A DNA stretch of 64,000 nucleotides from Ecdyonurus torrentis (Eukaryota > Arthropoda > Insecta > Ephemeroptera > Heptageniidae), in contig CASGGR010000038.1 of assembly GCA_949318235.1 (NCBI GenBank), forward strand, positions 434,001-498,000. Direction: 5' to 3'. Positions 12,796 through 25,343 of the stretch are shown piece after piece. A model generated the notes under the pieces. The model was not told where the DNA came from. It saw only the letters and a program-made list of their open reading frames with translations, and searched no databases. The position numbers and the translations under genes were made by a program. Within the stretch, counting starts at the first letter, position 1, and each line of letters starts with the position of its first letter.

Positions 12796-14271
12796 AGTGA
12801 AAACTAAAGTTGTCAATAACCCAAAAAGTATGCGTCGGAGCAAAAAAGTTCAAGATATCTTTTTTGTAGAGAATTGAAAAACCTATGTCATAAGTCAAAT
12901 TTGATGTCTGTAGCATTCTTAGTTTTTGAGAAATCATCAAAAGTAGTCTTAATCGTGTAAAAAGTATGATTCAAAACATTCAATAACATTTGGTTCTTGA
13001 AATAGAAACTTTGTTTCATGACTTGGTTTGGCTACATGATGAGTGAAAACTAAAATTGTCAATAACCCAAAAAGTATGCGTCGAAGCAAAAAAGTTCAAG
13101 ACATATTTTTTGTAGAGAATTGAAAAACCTATGATATAAGTCAAATTTGATGTCTGTAGCATTCTTAGTTTTTGAGAAATCATCAAAACTAGTTTTAATC
13201 GTGTAAAAAGTATGATTAAAAACATTCAATAACATTTGGTTCTTGAAATAGACACTTTGTTTCATTACTTGGTTTGGCTACATGATGAGTAAAAACTAAA
13301 GTTGTCAATAACCCAAAAAGTATGCGTCGGAGCAAAAAAGTTCAAGATATCTTTTTTGTAGAGAATTGAAAAACCTATGTCATAAGTTAAATTTGATGTC
13401 TGTAGCATTCTTAGTTTTTGAGAAATCATCAAAACTAGTTTTAATCGTGTAAAAAGTATGATTAAAAACATTCAATAACATTTGGTTCTTGAAATAGACA
13501 CTTTGTTTCATGACTTGGTTTGGCTACATGATGAGTGAAAACTAAAGTTGTCAATAACCCAAAAAGTATGCGTCGGAGCAAAAAAGTTCAAGATATCTTT
13601 TTTGTAGAGAATTGAAAAACCTATGTCATAAGTCAAATTTGATGTCTGTAGCATTCTTAGTTTTTGAGAAATCATCAAAAGTAGTCTTAATCGTGTAAAA
13701 AGTATGATTCAAAACATTCAATAACATTTGGTTCTTGAAATAGAAACTTTGTTTCATGACTTGGTTTGGCTACATGATGAGTGAAAACTAAAATTGTCAA
13801 TAACCCAAAAAGTATGCGTCGAAGCAAAAAAGTTCAAGACATATTTTTTGTAGAGAATTGAAAAACCTATGATATAAGTCAAATTTGATGTCTGTAGCAT
13901 TCTTAGTTTTTGAGAAATCATCAAAACTAGTTTTAATCGTGTAAAAAGTATGATTAAAAACATTCAATAACATTTGGTTCTTGAAATAGACACTTTGTTT
14001 CATTACTTGGTTTGGCTACATGATGAGTAAAAACTAAAGTTGTCAATAACCCAAAAAGTATGCGTCGGAGCAAAAAAGTTCAAGATATCTTTTTTGTAGA
14101 GAATTGAAAAACCTATGTCATAAGTTAAATTTGATGTCTGTAGCATTCTTAGTTTTTGAGAAATCATCAAAACTAGTTTTAATCGTGTAAAAAGTATGAT
14201 TAAAAACATTCAATAACATTTGGTTCTTGAAATAGACACTTTGTTTCATGACTTGGTTTGGCTACATGATG
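12058..14271 (+). repeat. Three tandem C-F-G trimers (738 bp each)
   Basis: C-F-G at 12058-12795, C''-F-G at 12796-13533 and C''-F-G at 13534-14271. The second and third trimers begin with C'', which has t105 and not the c105 of C. This suggests one hybrid C'' was made and then copied with its trimer. It is the shortest multi-monomer unit amplified in the window. Confidence 0.85.
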
Positions 14272-14517
14272 AGTGAAAACTAAAGTTGTCAATAACCCAA
14301 AAAGTATGCGTCGGAGCAAAAAAGTTCAAGATATCTTTTTTGTAGAGAATTGAAAAACCTATGTCATAAGTCAAATTTGATGTCTGTAGCATTCTTAGTT
14401 TTTGAGAAATCATCAAAACTAGTTTTAATCGTGTAAAAAGTATGATTAAAAACATTCAATAACATTTGGTTCTTGAAATAGACACTTTGTTTCATGACTT
14501 GGTTTGGCTACATGATG
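14272..14517 (+). repeat. Linker monomer A
   Basis: A single reference-like A monomer follows the last C''-F-G trimer and precedes the first I-initiated unit. G-A-I is the usual order here, also seen at 3692-4429, 5414-6151, 19685-20422, 27804-28541 and 31003-31740. Confidence 0.85.
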
Positions 14518-16731
14518 AGTGAAAACTAAAGTTGTCAATAACCCAAAAAGTATGCGTCGGAGCAAAAAAGTTCAAGATATCTTTTTTGTAGAGAATTGAA
14601 AAACCTATGTCATAAGTCAAATTTGATGTCTGTAGCATTCTTAGTTTTTGAGAAATCATCAAAACTAGTTTTAATCGTGTAAAAAGTATGATTTTTATCA
14701 TTCAATAACATTTGGTTCTTGAAATAGAAACTTTCTTTCATGACTTGGTTTGGCTACACGATGAGTGAAAACTTAAATTGTCAATAACCCAAAAAGTATG
14801 CGTTGGAGCAAAAAAGTTCAAGACATCTTTTTTGTAGAGACTTGAAAAACCTATGTTATAAGTCAAATTTGATGTCTGTAGCATTCTTAGTTTTTGAGCA
14901 ATCATCAAAACTAGTTTTAATCGTGTAAAAAGTATGATTTTTATCATTCAATAACATTTGGTTCTTGAAATAGAAACTTTGTTTCATGACTTGGTTTGGC
15001 TACATGATGAGTGAAAACTAAAATTGTCAATAACCCAAAAAGTATGCGTCGAAGCAAAAAAGTTCAAGACATCTTTTTTGTAGAGAATTGAAAAACCTAT
15101 GTCATAAGTCAAATTTGATGTCTGTAGCATTCTTAGTTTTTGAGAAATCATCAAAACTAGTTTTAATCGTGTAAAAAGTATGATTAAAAACATTCAATAA
15201 CATTTGGTTCTTGAAATAGACACTTTGTTTCATGACTTGGTTTGGCTACATGATGAGTGAAAACTAAAGTTGTCAATAACCCAAAAAGTATGCGTCGGAG
15301 CAAAAAAGTTCAAGATATCTTTTTTGTAGAGAATTGAAAAACCTATGTCATAAGTCAAATTTGATGTCTGTAGCATTCTTAGTTTTTGAGAAATCATCAA
15401 AACTAGTTTTAATCGTGTAAAAAGTATGATTAAAAACATTCAATAACATTTGGTTCTTGAAATAGACACTTTGTTTCATGACTTGGTTTGGCTACATGAT
15501 GAGTGAAAACTAAAGTTGTCAATAACCCAAAAAGTATGCGTCGGAGCAAAAAAGTTCAAGATATCTTTTTTGTAGAGAATTGAAAAACCTATGTCATAAG
15601 TCAAATTTGATGTCTGTAGCATTCTTAGTTTTTGAGAAATCATCAAAACTAGTTTTAATCGTGTAAAAAGTATGAATAAAAACATTCAATAACATTTGGT
15701 TCTTGAAATAGACACTTTGTTTCATGACTTGGTTTGGCTACATGATGAGTGAAAACTAAAGTTGTCAATAACCCAAAAAGTATGCGTCGGAGCAAAAAAG
15801 TTCAAGATATCTTTTTTGTAGAGAATTGAAAAACCTATGTCATAAGTCAAATTTGATGTCTGTAGCATTCTTAGTTTTTGAGAAATCATCAAAACTAGTT
15901 TTAATCGTGTAAAAAGTATGATTAAAAACATTCAATAACATTTGGTTCTTGAAATAGACACTTTGTTTCATGACTTGGTTTGGCTACATGATGAGTGAAA
16001 ACTAAAGTTGTCAATAACCCAAAAAGTATGCGTCGGAGCAAAAAAGTTCAAGATATCTTTTTTGTAGAGAATTGAAAAACCTATGTCATAAGTTAAACTT
16101 GATGTCTGTAGCATTCTTAGTTTTTGAGAAATCATCAAAAGTAGTCTTAATCGTGTAAAAAGTATGATTCAAAACATTCAATAACATTTGGTTCTTGAAA
16201 TAGAAACTTTGTTTCATGACTTGGTTTGGCTACATGATGAGTGAAAACTAAAATTGTCAATAACCCAAAAAGTATGCGTCGAAGCAAAAAAGTTCAAGAC
16301 ATCTTTTTTGTAGAGAATTGAAAAACCTATGATATAAGTCAAATTTGATGTCTGTAGCATTCTTAGTTTTTGAGAAATCATCAAAACTAGTTTTAATCGT
16401 GTAAAAAGTATGATTAAAAACATTCAATAACATTTGGTTCTTGAAATAGACACTTTGTTTCATGACTTGGTTTGGCTACATGATGAGTAAAAACTAAAGT
16501 AGTCAATAACCCAAAAAGTATGCGTCGGAGCAAAAAAGTTCAAGATATCTTTTTTGTAGAGAATTGAAAAACCTATGTCATAAGTTAAATTTGATGTCTG
16601 TAGCATTCTTAGTTTTTGAGAAATCATCAAAACTAGTTTTAATCGTGTAAAAAGTATGATTAAAAACATTCAATAACATTTGGTTCTTGAAATAGACACT
16701 TTGTTTCATGACTTGGTTTGGCTACATGATG
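14518..16731 (+). repeat. I-initiated HOR unit 1, 9 monomers (2214 bp)
   Basis: The order is I-J-D-A-K-A-C'-L-M. M at 16486 is the first H-left/G-right hybrid: it keeps agta and t16a of H but has c101t, c148 and the A-run of G. It replaces the H that followed L in the two 14-mer copies. Confidence 0.87.
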
Positions 16732-19700
16732 AGTGAAAACTAAAGTTGTCAATAACCCAAAAAGTATGCGTCGGAGCAAAAAAGTTCAAGATATCTTTTT
16801 TGTAGAGAATTGAAAAACCTATGTCATAAGTCAAATTTGATGTCTGTAGCATTCTTAGTTTTTGAGAAATCATCAAAACTAGTTTTAATCGTGTAAAAAG
16901 TATGATTTTTATCATTCAATAACATTTGGTTCTTGAAATAGAAACTTTCTTTCATGACTTGGTTTGGCTACACGATGAGTGAAAACTTAAATTGTCAATA
17001 ACCCAAAAAGTATGCGTTGGAGCAAAAAAGTTCAAGACATCTTTTTTGTAGAGACTTGAAAAACCTATGTTATAAGTCAAATTTGATGTCTGTAGCATTC
17101 TTAGTTTTTGAGCAATCATCAAAACTAGTTTTAATCGTGTAAAAAGTATGATTTTTATCATTCAATAACATTTGGTTCTTGAAATAGAAACTTTGTTTCA
17201 TGACTTGGTTTGGCTACATGATGAGTGAAAACTAAAATTGTCAATAACCCAAAAAGTATGCGTCGAAGCAAAAAAGTTCAAGACATCTTTTTTGTAGAGA
17301 ATTGAAAAACCTATGTCATAAGTCAAATTTGATGTCTGTAGCATTCTTAGTTTTTGAGAAATCATCAAAACTAGTTTTAATCGTGTAAAAAGTATGATTA
17401 AAAACATTCAATAACATTTGGTTCTTGAAATAGACACTTTGTTTCATGACTTGGTTTGGCTACATGATGAGTGAAAACTAAAGTTGTCAATAACCCAAAA
17501 AGTATGCGTCGGAGCAAAAAAGTTCAAGATATCTTTTTTGTAGAGAATTGAAAAACCTATGTCATAAGTCAAATTTGATGTCTGTAGCATTCTTAGTTTT
17601 TGAGAAATCATCAAAACTAGTTTTAATCGTGTAAAAAGTATGATTAAAAACATTCAATAACATTTGGTTCTTGAAATAGACACTTTGTTTCATGACTTGG
17701 TTTGGCTACATGATGAGTGAAAACTAAAGTTGTCAATAACCCAAAAAGTATGCGTCGGAGCAAAAAAGTTCAAGATATCTTTTTTGTAGAGAATTGAAAA
17801 ACCTATGTCATAAGTCAAATTTGATGTCTGTAGCATTCTTAGTTTTTGAGAAATCATCAAAACTAGTTTTAATCGTGTAAAAAGTATGAATAAAAACATT
17901 CAATAACATTTGGTTCTTGAAATAGACACTTTGTTTCATGACTTGGTTTGGCTACATGATGAGTGAAAACTAAAGTTGTCAATAACCCAAAAAGTATGCG
18001 TCGGAGCAAAAAAGTTCAAGATATCTTTTTTGTAGAGAATTGAAAAACCTATGTCATAAGTCAAATTTGATGTCTGTAGCATTCTTAGTTTTTGAGAAAT
18101 CATCAAAACTAGTTTTAATCGTGTAAAAAGTATGATTAAAAACATTCAATAACATTTGGTTCTTGAAATAGACACTTTGTTTCATGACTTGGTTTGGCTA
18201 CATGATGAGTGAAAACTAAAGTTGTCAATAACCCAAAAAGTATGCGTCGGAGCAAAAAAGTTCAAGATATCTTTTTTGTAGAGAATTGAAAAACCTATGT
18301 CATAAGTTAAACTTGATGTCTGTAGCATTCTTAGTTTTTGAGAAATCATCAAAAGTAGTCTTAATCGTGTAAAAAGTATGATTCAAAACATTCAATAACA
18401 TTTGGTTCTTGAAATAGAAACTTTGTTTCATGACTTGGTTTGGCTACATGATGAGTGAAAACTAAAATTGTCAATAACCCAAAAAGTATGCGTCGAAGCA
18501 AAAAAGTTCAAGACATCTTTTTTGTAGAGAATTGAAAAACCTATGATATAAGTCAAATTTGATGTCTGTAGCATTCTTAGTTTTTGAGAAATCATCAAAA
18601 CTAGTTTTAATCGTGTAAAAAGTATGATTAAAAACATTCAATAACATTTGGTTCTTGAAATAGACACTTTGTTTCATGACTTGGTTTGGCTACATGATGA
18701 GTAAAAACTAAAGTAGTCAATAACCCAAAAAGTATGCGTCGGAGCAAAAAAGTTCAAGATATCTTTTTTGTAGAGAATTGAAAAACCTATGTCATAAGTT
18801 AAATTTGATGTCTGTAGCATTCTTAGTTTTTGAGAAATCATCAAAACTAGTTTTAATCGTGTAAAAAGTATGATTAAAAACATTCAATAACATTTGGTTC
18901 TTGAAATAGACACTTTGTTTCATGACTTGGTTTGGCTACATGATGAGTGAAAACTAAAGTTGTCAATAACCCAAAAAGTATGCGTCGGAGCAAAAAAGTT
19001 CAAGATATCTTTTTTGTAGAGAATTGAAAAACCTATGTCATAAGTCAAATTTGATGTCTGTAGCATTCTTAGTTTTTGAGAAATCATCAAAATTGGTTTT
19101 ATTCGTGTAAAAAGTATGATTTTTAATCATTCAATAACATTTGGTTCTTGAAATAGAAACTTTGTTTCATGACTTGGTTTGGCTACATGATGAGTGAAAA
19201 CTAAAATTGTCAATAACCCAAAAAGTATGCGTCGAAGCAAAAAAGTTCAAGACATATTTTTTGTAGAGAATTGAAAAACCTATGATATAAGTCAAATTTG
19301 ATGTCTGTAGCATTCTTAGTTTTTGAGAAATCATCAAAACTAGTTTTAATCGTGTAAAAAGTATGATTAAAAACATTCAATAACATTTGGTTCTTGAAAT
19401 AGACACTTTGTTTCATTACTTGGTTTGGCTACATGATGAGTAAAAACTAAAGTTGTCAATAACCCAAAAAGTATGCGTCGGAGCAAAAAAGTTCAAGATA
19501 TCTTTTTTGTAGAGAATTGAAAAACCTATGTCATAAGTTAAATTTGATGTCTGTAGCATTCTTAGTTTTTGAGAAATCATCAAAACTAGTTTTAATCGTG
19601 TAAAAAGTATGATTAAAAACATTCAATAACATTTGGTTCTTGAAATAGACACTTTGTTTCATTACTTGGTTTGGCTACATGATGAGTAAAAACTAAAGTT

Positions 19701-20176
19701 GTCAATAACCCAAAAAGTATGCGTCGGAGCAAAAAAGTTCAAGATATCTTTTTTGTAGAGAATTGAAAAACCTATGTCATAAGTTAAATTTGATGTCTGT
19801 AGCATTCTTAGTTTTTGAGAAATCATCAAAACTAGTTTTAATCGTGTAAAAAGTATGATTAAAAACATTCAATAACATTTGGTTCTTGAAATAGACACTT
19901 TGTTTCATGACTTGGTTTGGCTACATGATGAGTGAAAACTAAAGTTGTCAATAACCCAAAAAGTATGCGTCGGAGCAAAAAAGTTCAAGATATCTTTTTT
20001 GTAGAGAATTGAAAAACCTATGTCATAAGTCAAATTTGATGTCTGTAGCATTCTTAGTTTTTGAGAAATCATCAAAACTAGTTTTAATCGTGTAAAAAGT
20101 ATGATTAAAAACATTCAATAACATTTGGTTCTTGAAATAGACACTTTGTTTCATGACTTGGTTTGGCTACATGATG
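16732..20176 (+). repeat. I-initiated HOR unit 2, 14 monomers (3445 bp)
   Basis: The order is I-J-D-A-K-A-C'-L-M-N-F-G-G-A. After the 9-mer it carries N (247 bp, 18946) and F, then two consecutive G monomers (19439, 19685) and A. The doubled G is a local one-monomer duplication not seen in the other units. Confidence 0.85.
18946..19192 (+). repeat. 247-bp monomer, type N
   Basis: The left part matches A (g4, t16). The right part matches H (c148t/a150g/a157t and the extra base). It directly follows M, the complementary hybrid, at 18700. Confidence 0.9.
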
Positions 20177-22390
20177 AGTGAAAACTAAAGTTGTCAATAA
20201 CCCAAAAAGTATGCGTCGGAGCAAAAAAGTTCAAGATATCTTTTTTGTAGAGAATTGAAAAACCTATGTCATAAGTCAAATTTGATGTCTGTAGCATTCT
20301 TAGTTTTTGAGAAATCATCAAAACTAGTTTTAATCGTGTAAAAAGTATGATTTTTATCATTCAATAACATTTGGTTCTTGAAATAGAAACTTTCTTTCAT
20401 GACTTGGTTTGGCTACACGATGAGTGAAAACTTAAATTGTCAATAACCCAAAAAGTATGCGTTGGAGCAAAAAAGTTCAAGACATCTTTTTTGTAGAGAC
20501 TTGAAAAACCTATGTTATAAGTCAAATTTGATGTCTGTAGCATTCTTAGTTTTTGAGCAATCATCAAAACTAGTTTTAATCGTGTAAAAAGTATGATTTT
20601 TATCATTCAATAACATTTGGTTCTTGAAATAGAAACTTTGTTTCATGACTTGGTTTGGCTACATGATGAGTGAAAACTAAAATTGTCAATAACCCAAAAA
20701 GTATGCGTCGAAGCAAAAAAGTTCAAGACATCTTTTTTGTAGAGAATTGAAAAACCTATGTCATAAGTCAAATTTGATGTCTGTAGCATTCTTAGTTTTT
20801 GAGAAATCATCAAAACTAGTTTTAATCGTGTAAAAAGTATGATTAAAAACATTCAATAACATTTGGTTCTTGAAATAGACACTTTGTTTCATGACTTGGT
20901 TTGGCTACATGATGAGTGAAAACTAAAGTTGTCAATAACCCAAAAAGTATGCGTCGGAGCAAAAAAGTTCAAGATATCTTTTTTGTAGAGAATTGAAAAA
21001 CCTATGTCATAAGTCAAATTTAATGTCTGTAGCATTCTTAGTTTTTGAGAAATCATCAAAACTAGTTTTAATCGTGTAAAAAGTATGATTAAAAACATTC
21101 AATAACATTTGGTTCTTGAAATAGACACTTTGTTTCATGACTTGGTTTGGCTACATGATGAGTGAAAACTAAAGTTGTCAATAACCCAAAAAGTATGCGT
21201 CGGAGCAAAAAAGTTCAAGATATCTTTTTTGTAGAGAATTGAAAAACCTATGTCATAAGTCAAATTTGATGTCTGTAGCATTCTTAGTTTTTGAGAAATC
21301 ATCAAAACTAGTTTTAATCGTGTAAAAAGTATGAATAAAAACATTCAATAACATTTGGTTCTTGAAATAGACACTTTGTTTCATGACTTGGTTTGGCTAC
21401 ATGATGAGTGAAAACTAAAGTTGTCAATAACCCAAAAAGTATGCGTCGGAGCAAAAAAGTTCAAGATATCTTTTTTGTAGAGAATTGAAAAACCTATGTC
21501 ATAAGTCAAATTTGATGTCTGTAGCATTCTTAGTTTTTGAGAAATCATCAAAACTAGTTTTAATCGTGTAAAAAGTATGATTAAAAACATTCAATAACAT
21601 TTGGTTCTTGAAATAGACACTTTGTTTCATGACTTGGTTTGGCTACATGATGAGTGAAAACTAAAGTTGTCAATAACCCAAAAAGTATGCGTCGGAGCAA
21701 AAAAGTTCAAGATATCTTTTTTGTAGAGAATTGAAAAACCTATGTCATAAGTTAAACTTGATGTCTGTAGCATTCTTAGTTTTTGAGAAATCATCAAAAG
21801 TAGTCTTAATCGTGTAAAAAGTATGATTCAAAACATTCAATAACATTTGGTTCTTGAAATAGAAACTTTGTTTCATGACTTGGTTTGGCTACATGATGAG
21901 TGAAAACTAAAATTGTCAATAACCCAAAAAGTATGCGTCGAAGCAAAAAAGTTCAAGACATCTTTTTTGTAGAGAATTGAAAAACCTATGATATAAGTCA
22001 AATTTGATGTCTGTAGCATTCTTAGTTTTTGAGAAATCATCAAAACTAGTTTTAATCGTGTAAAAAGTATGATTAAAAACATTCAATAACATTTGGTTCT
22101 TGAAATAGACACTTTGTTTCATGACTTGGTTTGGCTACATGATGAGTAAAAACTAAAGTAGTCAATAACCCAAAAAGTATGCGTCGGAGCAAAAAAGTTC
22201 AAGATATCTTTTTTGTAGAGAATTGAAAAACCTATGTCATAAGTTAAATTTGATGTCTGTAGCATTCTTAGTTTTTGAGAAATCATCAAAACTAGTTTTA
22301 ATCGTGTAAAAAGTATGATTAAAAACATTCAATAACATTTGGTTCTTGAAATAGACACTTTGTTTCATGACTTGGTTTGGCTACATGATG
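20177..22390 (+). repeat. I-initiated HOR unit 3, 9 monomers (2214 bp)
   Basis: The order I-J-D-A-K-A-C'-L-M is the same as at 14518, at a shift of 5659 bp. Units 1+2 (9+14 monomers) and 3+4 (9+12) thus form two copies of a longer second-level repeat. The A at 20915 has a private g-to-a change at 21022. Confidence 0.87.
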
Positions 22391-25343
22391 AGTGAAAACT
22401 AAAGTTGTCAATAACCCAAAAAGTATGCGTCGGAGCAAAAAAGTTCAAGATATCTTTTTTGTAGAGAATTGAAAAACCTATGTCATAAGTCAAATTTGAT
22501 GTCTGTAGCATTCTTAGTTTTTGAGAAATCATCAAAACTAGTTTTAATCGTGTAAAAAGTATGATTTTTATCATTCAATAACATTTGGTTCTTGAAATAG
22601 AAACTTTCTTTCATGACTTGGTTTGGCTACACGATGAGTGAAAACTTAAATTGTCAATAACCCAAAAAGTATGCGTTGGAGCAAAAAAGTTCAAGACATC
22701 TTTTTTGTAGAGACTTGAAAAACCTATGTTATAAGTCAAATTTGATGTCTGTAGCATTCTTAGTTTTTGAGCAATCATCAAAACTAGTTTTAATCGTGTA
22801 AAAAGTATGATTTTTATCATTCAATAACATTTGGTTCTTGAAATAGAAACTTTGTTTCATGACTTGGTTTGGCTACATGATGAGTGAAAACTAAAATTGT
22901 CAATAACCCAAAAAGTATGCGTCGAAGCAAAAAAGTTCAAGACATCTTTTTTGTAGAGAATTGAAAAACCTATGTCATAAGTCAAATTTGATGTCTGTAG
23001 CATTCTTAGTTTTTGAGAAATCATCAAAACTAGTTTTAATCGTGTAAAAAGTATGATTAAAAACATTCAATAACATTTGGTTCTTGAAATAGACACTTTG
23101 TTTCATGACTTGGTTTGGCTACATGATGAGTGAAAACTAAAGTTGTCAATAACCCAAAAAGTATGCGTCGGAGCAAAAAAGTTCAAGATATCTTTTTTGT
23201 AGAGAATTGAAAAACCTATGTCATAAGTCAAATTTGATGTCTGTAGCATTCTTAGTTTTTGAGAAATCATCAAAACTAGTTTTAATCGTGTAAAAAGTAT
23301 GATTAAAAACATTCAATAACATTTGGTTCTTGAAATAGACACTTTGTTTCATGACTTGGTTTGGCTACATGATGAGTGAAAACTAAAGTTGTCAATAACC
23401 CAAAAAGTATGCGTCGGAGCAAAAAAGTTCAAGATATCTTTTTTGTAGAGAATTGAAAAACCTATGTCATAAGTCAAATTTGATGTCTGTAGCATTCTTA
23501 GTTTTTGAGAAATCATCAAAACTAGTTTTAATCGTGTAAAAAGTATGAATAAAAACATTCAATAACATTTGGTTCTTGAAATAGACACTTTGTTTCATGA
23601 CTTGGTTTGGCTACATGATGAGTGAAAACTAAAGTTGTCAATAACCCAAAAAGTATGCGTCGGAGCAAAAAAGTTCAAGATATCTTTTTTGTAGAGAATT
23701 GAAAAACCTATGTCATAAGTCAAATTTGATGTCTGTAGCATTCTTAGTTTTTGAGAAATCATCAAAACTAGTTTTAATCGTGTAAAAAGTATGATTAAAA
23801 ACATTCAATAACATTTGGTTCTTGAAATAGACACTTTGTTTCATGACTTGGTTTGGCTACATGATGAGTGAAAACTAAAGTTGTCAATAACCCAAAAAGT
23901 ATGCGTCGGAGCAAAAAAGTTCAAGATATCTTTTTTGTAGAGAATTGAAAAACCTATGTCATAAGTTAAACTTGATGTCTGTAGCATTCTTAGTTTTTGA
24001 GAAATCATCAAAAGTAGTCTTAATCGTGTAAAAAGTATGATTCAAAACATTCAATAACATTTGGTTCTTGAAATAGAAACTTTGTTTCATGACTTGGTTT
24101 GGCTACATGATGAGTGAAAACTAAAATTGTCAATAACCCAAAAAGTATGCGTCGAAGCAAAAAAGTTCAAGACATCTTTTTTGTAGAGAATTGAAAAACC
24201 TATGATATAAGTCAAATTTGATGTCTGTAGCATTCTTAGTTTTTGAGAAATCATCAAAACTAGTTTTAATCGTGTAAAAAGTATGATTAAAAACATTCAA
24301 TAACATTTGGTTCTTGAAATAGACACTTTGTTTCATGACTTGGTTTGGCTACATGATGAGTAAAAACTAAAGTAGTCAATAACCCAAAAAGTATGCGTCG
24401 GAGCAAAAAAGTTCAAGATATCTTTTTTGTAGAGAATTGAAAAACCTATGTCATAAGTTAAATTTGATGTCTGTAGCATTCTTAGTTTTTGAGAAATCAT
24501 CAAAACTAGTTTTAATCGTGTAAAAAGTATGATTAAAAACATTCAATAACATTTGGTTCTTGAAATAGACACTTTGTTTCATGACTTGGTTTGGCTACAT
24601 GATGAGTGAAAACTAAAGTTGTCAATAACCCAAAAAGTATGCGTCGGAGCAAAAAAGTTCAAGATATCTTTTTTGTAGAGAATTGAAAAACCTATGTCAT
24701 AAGTCAAATTTGATGTCTGTAGCATTCTTAGTTTTTGAGAAATCATCAAAATTGGTTTTATTCGTGTAAAAAGTATGATTTTTAATCATTCAATAACATT
24801 TGGTTCTTGAAATAGAAACTTTGTTTCATGACTTGGTTTGGCTACATGATGAGTGAAAACTAAAATTGTCAATAACCCAAAAAGTATGCGTCGAAGCAAA
24901 AAAGTTCAAGACATATTTTTTGTAGAGAATTGAAAAACCTATGATATAAGTCAAATTTGATGTCTGTAGCATTCTTAGTTTTTGAGAAATCATCAAAACT
25001 AGTTTTAATCGTGTAAAAAGTATGATTAAAAACATTCAATAACATTTGGTTCTTGAAATAGACACTTTGTTTCATTACTTGGTTTGGCTACATGATGAGT
25101 AAAAACTAAAGTTGTCAATAACCCAAAAAGTATGCGTCGGAGCAAAAAAGTTCAAGATATCTTTTTTGTAGAGAATTGAAAAACCTATGTCATAAGTTAA
25201 ATTTGATGTCTGTAGCATTCTTAGTTTTTGAGAAATCATCAAAACTAGTTTTAATCGTGTAAAAAGTATGATTAAAAACATTCAATAACATTTGGTTCTT
25301 GAAATAGACACTTTGTTTCATGACTTGGTTTGGCTACATGATG
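22391..25343 (+). repeat. I-initiated HOR unit 4, 12 monomers (2953 bp)
   Basis: The order is I-J-D-A-K-A-C'-L-M-N-F-G. It is like unit 2 but lacks the second G and the A, so G is followed directly by I. The 247-bp N is at 24605. Confidence 0.87.
24605..24851 (+). repeat. 247-bp monomer, type N
   Basis: It is the same A-left/H-right composition as at 18946, with the extra base near 24777. It again follows M and precedes F. Confidence 0.9.
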